Below, piece after piece: positions 12,694 through 15,059 of a stretch of DNA of 15,059 nucleotides. The stretch is taken from assembly GCA_910579645.1 (NCBI GenBank), contig CAJTVK010000106.1:1-15059 (forward strand), read 5' to 3'. The notes beneath the pieces are model-generated. The model worked only from the letters and a program-made list of their open reading frames with translations. It searched no databases and was not told the DNA's origin. Both the position numbers and the translations under genes were made by a program. This DNA comes from an uncultured Lachnospiraceae bacterium. GTDB taxonomy: Bacteria; Bacillota; Clostridia; Lachnospirales; Lachnospiraceae. Position 1 is the stretch's first letter, and every line of letters begins with the position of its first letter.

Positions 12694-14202
12694 ATGGTTT
12701 ACAGTACGATTCGTGAGATTCTGGCAGATGCGGAAAGGCGTTTCGGAAAGGAAGATGCCGTACGCTATAAAGTAAAGAAGGATACGGTGGAGGCAAAGTC
12801 ATACAGCCAGCTGAAAAAGGACAGCGAAAGCTTTTCCCGTGCCTTGGATTCTCTGGGGGAAAAAGGAGACCATATAGCTATCATCGGAGCCACTTCTTAT
12901 TCTTGGCTGCTTTCCTATTTCGGGATTGTGAACAGCGGGAGAGTGGCAGTTCCTTTAGACGCAGGGCTTCCGGCAGAGGAGATATGCGAACTGACAGACA
13001 GGGCTGACGTGACTGTCCTTGTGGCGGATGAAATGCGCAGGGACGTGATAGATATGGTAAAATCACGCTGTCCGAAACTGAAATATGTGATTTCCATGCA
13101 GAAGGAGGAAAGTGACGGGGAGGTGCTTTCTTTAGGCCGGCTGTTAAAAGAGCATGAAGGAATCTACGACTTTATTCCGGAGGCGGATTCACTCTGTACG
13201 ATTATGTATACCTCGGGCACTACGGGAAAGAGCAAGGGCGTTATGCTGACCAATCGGAATATGGCGGAAAATGCCACTTGCCTGGATATGAAGTTTCCGG
13301 AACGCACGGTGCTGATGACGGTGCTTCCCATCCACCATGCCTATTGCTTAAGCATGGATATACTGAAAGGGATTTCCTTGGGAAGCGTTATCTGCATTAA
13401 TGATTCCCTCCTTCGGGTTGCGAAAAACATAAAACTATTCCAGCCGGATATGATGCTAATGGTACCTTTGATGATTGAAACCATTGCCAAGAAGCTGGAA
13501 GAAAGCGCATGGCTGCCGCCGGCCATAGTGAAAGCCAAAGTATTCGGCAAGCAGTTCCACACAATCTGCAGCGGCGGCGCATATCTGAACCCGGCTTATA
13601 TCGACCTGTTTGCCCGTTACGGGATTACCATACAGCAAGGGTACGGCATGACGGAGTGCTCGCCGGTCATCAGCACCAATTTAAGCTGGAATATCCGCAA
13701 AGATTCCGTGGGCCAGCTGATGCCCAACTGCGAGGCCAAGACCGTGAAAGAGGAACTCTGGGTACGGGGCAGCAGCGTAATGATGGGTTACTACAAAATG
13801 CCAGAAGAGACGGCGGAAGCCTTGGAAGACGGCTGGCTGAAAACAGGGGATTTGGGATATGTGGACGCAGACGGCTTTGTCTATCTGACCGGAAGGAAGA
13901 AAAATCTCATCATTACCAAGAACGGAGAAAATGTCTCCCCGGAGGAACTGGAAAACAAACTGGGTGAGGAAAGGCTGGTGCAGGAAATCCTCGTCCGTGA
14001 AAAAGAAGGGGTCATTGAAGCGGAAATTTTCCCGGACTACGAATATGCCAAAAAGAAGAAAATATCCGACATCCGGAAATCGCTGCAGGAAATCATAGAT
14101 GCCTATAACCGGCAGGCCGCAGCTTACAAGAGAATTTACGGACTGAAAATACGGGAAACGGAGTTTGAGAAAACCCCGTCAAAAAAAATAAAAAGATATT
14201 AA
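12694..14202 (+). CDS. AMP-forming acyl-CoA/acyl-ACP synthetase (ANL superfamily)
   Basis: A 502-residue adenylate-forming enzyme. Motifs in order are YTSGTTGKSKGV (172-183, phosphate loop), GYGMTECSP (316-324, adenine/acyl site), TGDLGYVD (384-391), LTGRKKNLIITKNGENVSPEELE (398-420, hinge and C-terminal domain) and KTPSKKIKRY at the end, with the catalytic Lys near 498. It activates a carboxylic acid as an acyl-AMP and passes it to a thiol. Because its gene follows a dedicated ACP by 9 bp, an ACP acceptor is the likely one; CoA cannot be excluded. AGGAGGG precedes ATG 12694. It closes the operon. Confidence 0.9.
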   Translation: MVYSTIREILADAERRFGKEDAVRYKVKKDTVEAKSYSQLKKDSESFSRALDSLGEKGDHIAIIGATSYSWLLSYFGIVNSGRVAVPLDAGLPAEEICELTDRADVTVLVADEMRRDVIDMVKSRCPKLKYVISMQKEESDGEVLSLGRLLKEHEGIYDFIPEADSLCTIMYTSGTTGKSKGVMLTNRNMAENATCLDMKFPERTVLMTVLPIHHAYCLSMDILKGISLGSVICINDSLLRVAKNIKLFQPDMMLMVPLMIETIAKKLEESAWLPPAIVKAKVFGKQFHTICSGGAYLNPAYIDLFARYGITIQQGYGMTECSPVISTNLSWNIRKDSVGQLMPNCEAKTVKEELWVRGSSVMMGYYKMPEETAEALEDGWLKTGDLGYVDADGFVYLTGRKKNLIITKNGENVSPEELENKLGEERLVQEILVREKEGVIEAEIFPDYEYAKKKKISDIRKSLQEIIDAYNRQAAAYKRIYGLKIRETEFEKTPSKKIKRY

Positions 14203-14208
14203 GCCAAA

Positions 14209-14254
14209 CCGCAGGCCGCTCCCGGAAGGATATCCTCCGGAGAGCGGCCTGCGG
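14209..14254. terminator. Strong hairpin between convergent genes, probable terminator
   Basis: CCGCAGGCCGCTC (14209-14221) is the exact reverse complement of 14242-14254, and the inner CCGG/AGGA arms extend the helix with one bulged A to a tiny loop. No T-run follows on the plus strand (CTCGTC); on the minus strand it runs into TTTGGCTTAATATC and then T-rich sequence. It sits between the ligase gene and the minus-strand lipoprotein gene and can serve both directions. Confidence 0.65.
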
Positions 14255-14277
14255 CTCGTCTTAAGGCAGTGCCGGCA

Positions 14278-14748
14278 TCACTCCGTTTCGTCTTCCAAAT
14301 CATCTTCCTCCGGAAGTTCCCCATGCAGGATGGCAAGAATATATACCGCGCGTTTATTGGCACGCTCATAATACATATGGGCAGTCTGGGCGGCAGCACT
14401 GTCGAAAGGATCGCTTTCATAAGCCTGATGATAAAGAGAAACGGCATCGGCCATATATTCCTCCGCCTGCACCGCCAAATCCTCCACAACGGCAAATTCC
14501 TCAGGCACCTTCAGGGAAGCCATCCATGAGAACCGTTCTTTCATCTCATCCAATGCGGCAAGCAGTTCCGGAACGGCAGTTTCGGAGGATACGTCAATAC
14601 TGTTAATCCGGTCGTCGTAACCGGAAAGTTCCGTATAAAAAGCTTCCATATCCGATTTATACTGCTCCAATTCTTCATTCGTCCCGCAGCCGCCCAGAAA
14701 AAACAAGGCGAAAACAGCAAACAGCAAATAAAATGTTCCGTATTTCAA
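14278..14748 (-). CDS. Lipoprotein of unknown function
   Basis: A 156-residue secreted lipoprotein. The N-terminus MKYGTFYLLFAVFALFFLGG is a hydrophobic signal followed by Cys21 in the lipobox LGGC, the site of lipid attachment by signal peptidase II processing. The mature part is acidic and mostly helical, ending in EEDDLEDE. I do not recognise the family. The start is TTG 14748 (minus strand), because GGAGGAG lies five bases upstream; the in-frame ATGs further upstream lack such a site and would put 10 or more residues before the signal peptide. The gene converges on the lipid operon and is separated from it by the hairpin at 14209-14254. Confidence 0.78.
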   Translation of the reverse strand: MKYGTFYLLFAVFALFFLGGCGTNEELEQYKSDMEAFYTELSGYDDRINSIDVSSETAVPELLAALDEMKERFSWMASLKVPEEFAVVEDLAVQAEEYMADAVSLYHQAYESDPFDSAAAQTAHMYYERANKRAVYILAILHGELPEEDDLEDETE

Positions 14749-14753
14749 AGAAA

Positions 14754-14760
14754 CTCCTCC
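14754..14760 (-). promoter_or_regulatory. Ribosome binding site deciding the TTG start of the lipoprotein
   Basis: On the minus strand GGAGGAG lies at 14760-14754, five bases before TTG 14748-14746. It is the only strong site in the 130 bases upstream. Confidence 0.75.
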
Positions 14761-14910
14761 GTCGTATTTTTTAATCATCCGATAGTCATACCGCATCATT
14801 CCGAAAATATCGGACAATATATCCCTCCGAGTATGCGCACGATTTTTGCAAAGAACATTCTGTTTCTGCACATACCCCAAATTCCACCGTTATTTCCGCA
14901 ATGCAGTACT

Positions 14911-14939
14911 AGTATAACATACCGTATATTAATACACAA
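14911..14939 (-). promoter_or_regulatory. Promoter of the lipoprotein gene (minus strand)
   Basis: Read on the minus strand: TTGTGT (14939-14934), a 17-bp spacer, and TATACT (14916-14911) preceded by TGT, an extended -10. The start of transcription would be near 14904, giving a leader of about 156 bases. The -10 overlaps the ACTAGTAT sequence shared with the hairpin at 2160-2214. The remaining window end (14940-15059) holds no gene that I can support. Confidence 0.6.
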
Positions 14940-15059
14940 TAAAATCCTCCGAGAATCGAGAATCATGGAAATCAAGTGATAGTTCAGCCTGAGTGTTGTG
15001 TTGGGAGGCGGACGCACGGGAGGGATTTTTTTGCGGGACGGCGGCAGCGGGAGCGCCTG

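Noticed and set aside
14796..15017. A small minus-strand gene upstream of the lipoprotein
   Set aside because: The frame lies across the lipoprotein promoter and leader; its only ribosome-like site precedes a TTG inside the -35 box. No known domain.

Overview
The window looks like chromosomal DNA from a spore-forming Bacillota, class Clostridia, most likely a gut-type Lachnospiraceae. Reasons: a complete sporulation sigma factor SigH, a T-box-controlled cysE-cysS-mrnC-rlmB-...-sigH gene order close to the Bacillus subtilis gltX-cysES-mrnC-rlmB-rae1-sigH block, purine-rich Shine-Dalgarno sites, and a moderate G+C content. The genus assignment is inference.

Layout, left to right. (1) 33-1718 is a clearly more AT-rich module: an OLD/RloA-like AAA ATPase followed by a small Toprim/RloB-like partner gene interrupted by one in-frame amber codon. 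It looks like a two-gene phage-defence-type cassette whose second gene is broken or depends on readthrough. (2) 1803-2137 is a promoter and a cysteine-specific T-box leader (specifier UGC, T-box bulge UGGA, terminator). It is followed by a 24-bp perfect-type hairpin at 2160-2214 that shares its arm ends with a site near 14911. (3) 2282-6018 holds cysE, cysS, mrnC (Mini-III RNase) and rlmB, with purine-rich degenerate satellites in the cysE-cysS and mrnC-rlmB spacers. (4) 6048-8637 is an unusual insertion where B. subtilis has rae1/yacP: a membrane-anchored SGNH hydrolase carrying a 24-residue minisatellite repeat built on VSGN, then the 5'-truncated remnant of a DUF402 gene. (5) 8665-9300 is sigH with a good terminator. 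(6) 9516-14202 is a five-gene operon behind a promoter flanked by two identical CGACCGTTGGTCG-type operators 43 bp apart: SCP2-like lipid carrier, membrane-anchored alpha/beta hydrolase, stand-alone condensation-domain acyltransferase, acyl carrier protein, and AMP-forming acyl ligase. (7) A strong hairpin separates this from a convergent minus-strand lipoprotein gene (14278-14748) with a TTG start and its own extended -10 promoter.

How the genes work together: uncharged tRNA-Cys should relieve termination and raise both cysteine synthesis (CysE) and tRNA-Cys charging (CysS), with rRNA-processing genes downstream. The five-gene operon has the parts list of a small thiotemplate lipid pathway: the ligase activates an acyl chain, the ACP carries it, the condensation enzyme transfers it to an unknown acceptor, and the hydrolase and SCP2 protein act on or carry the lipid. 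This pathway, with its TetR-type operator pair, is the best candidate here for an undescribed system; its product cannot be deduced from sequence alone.
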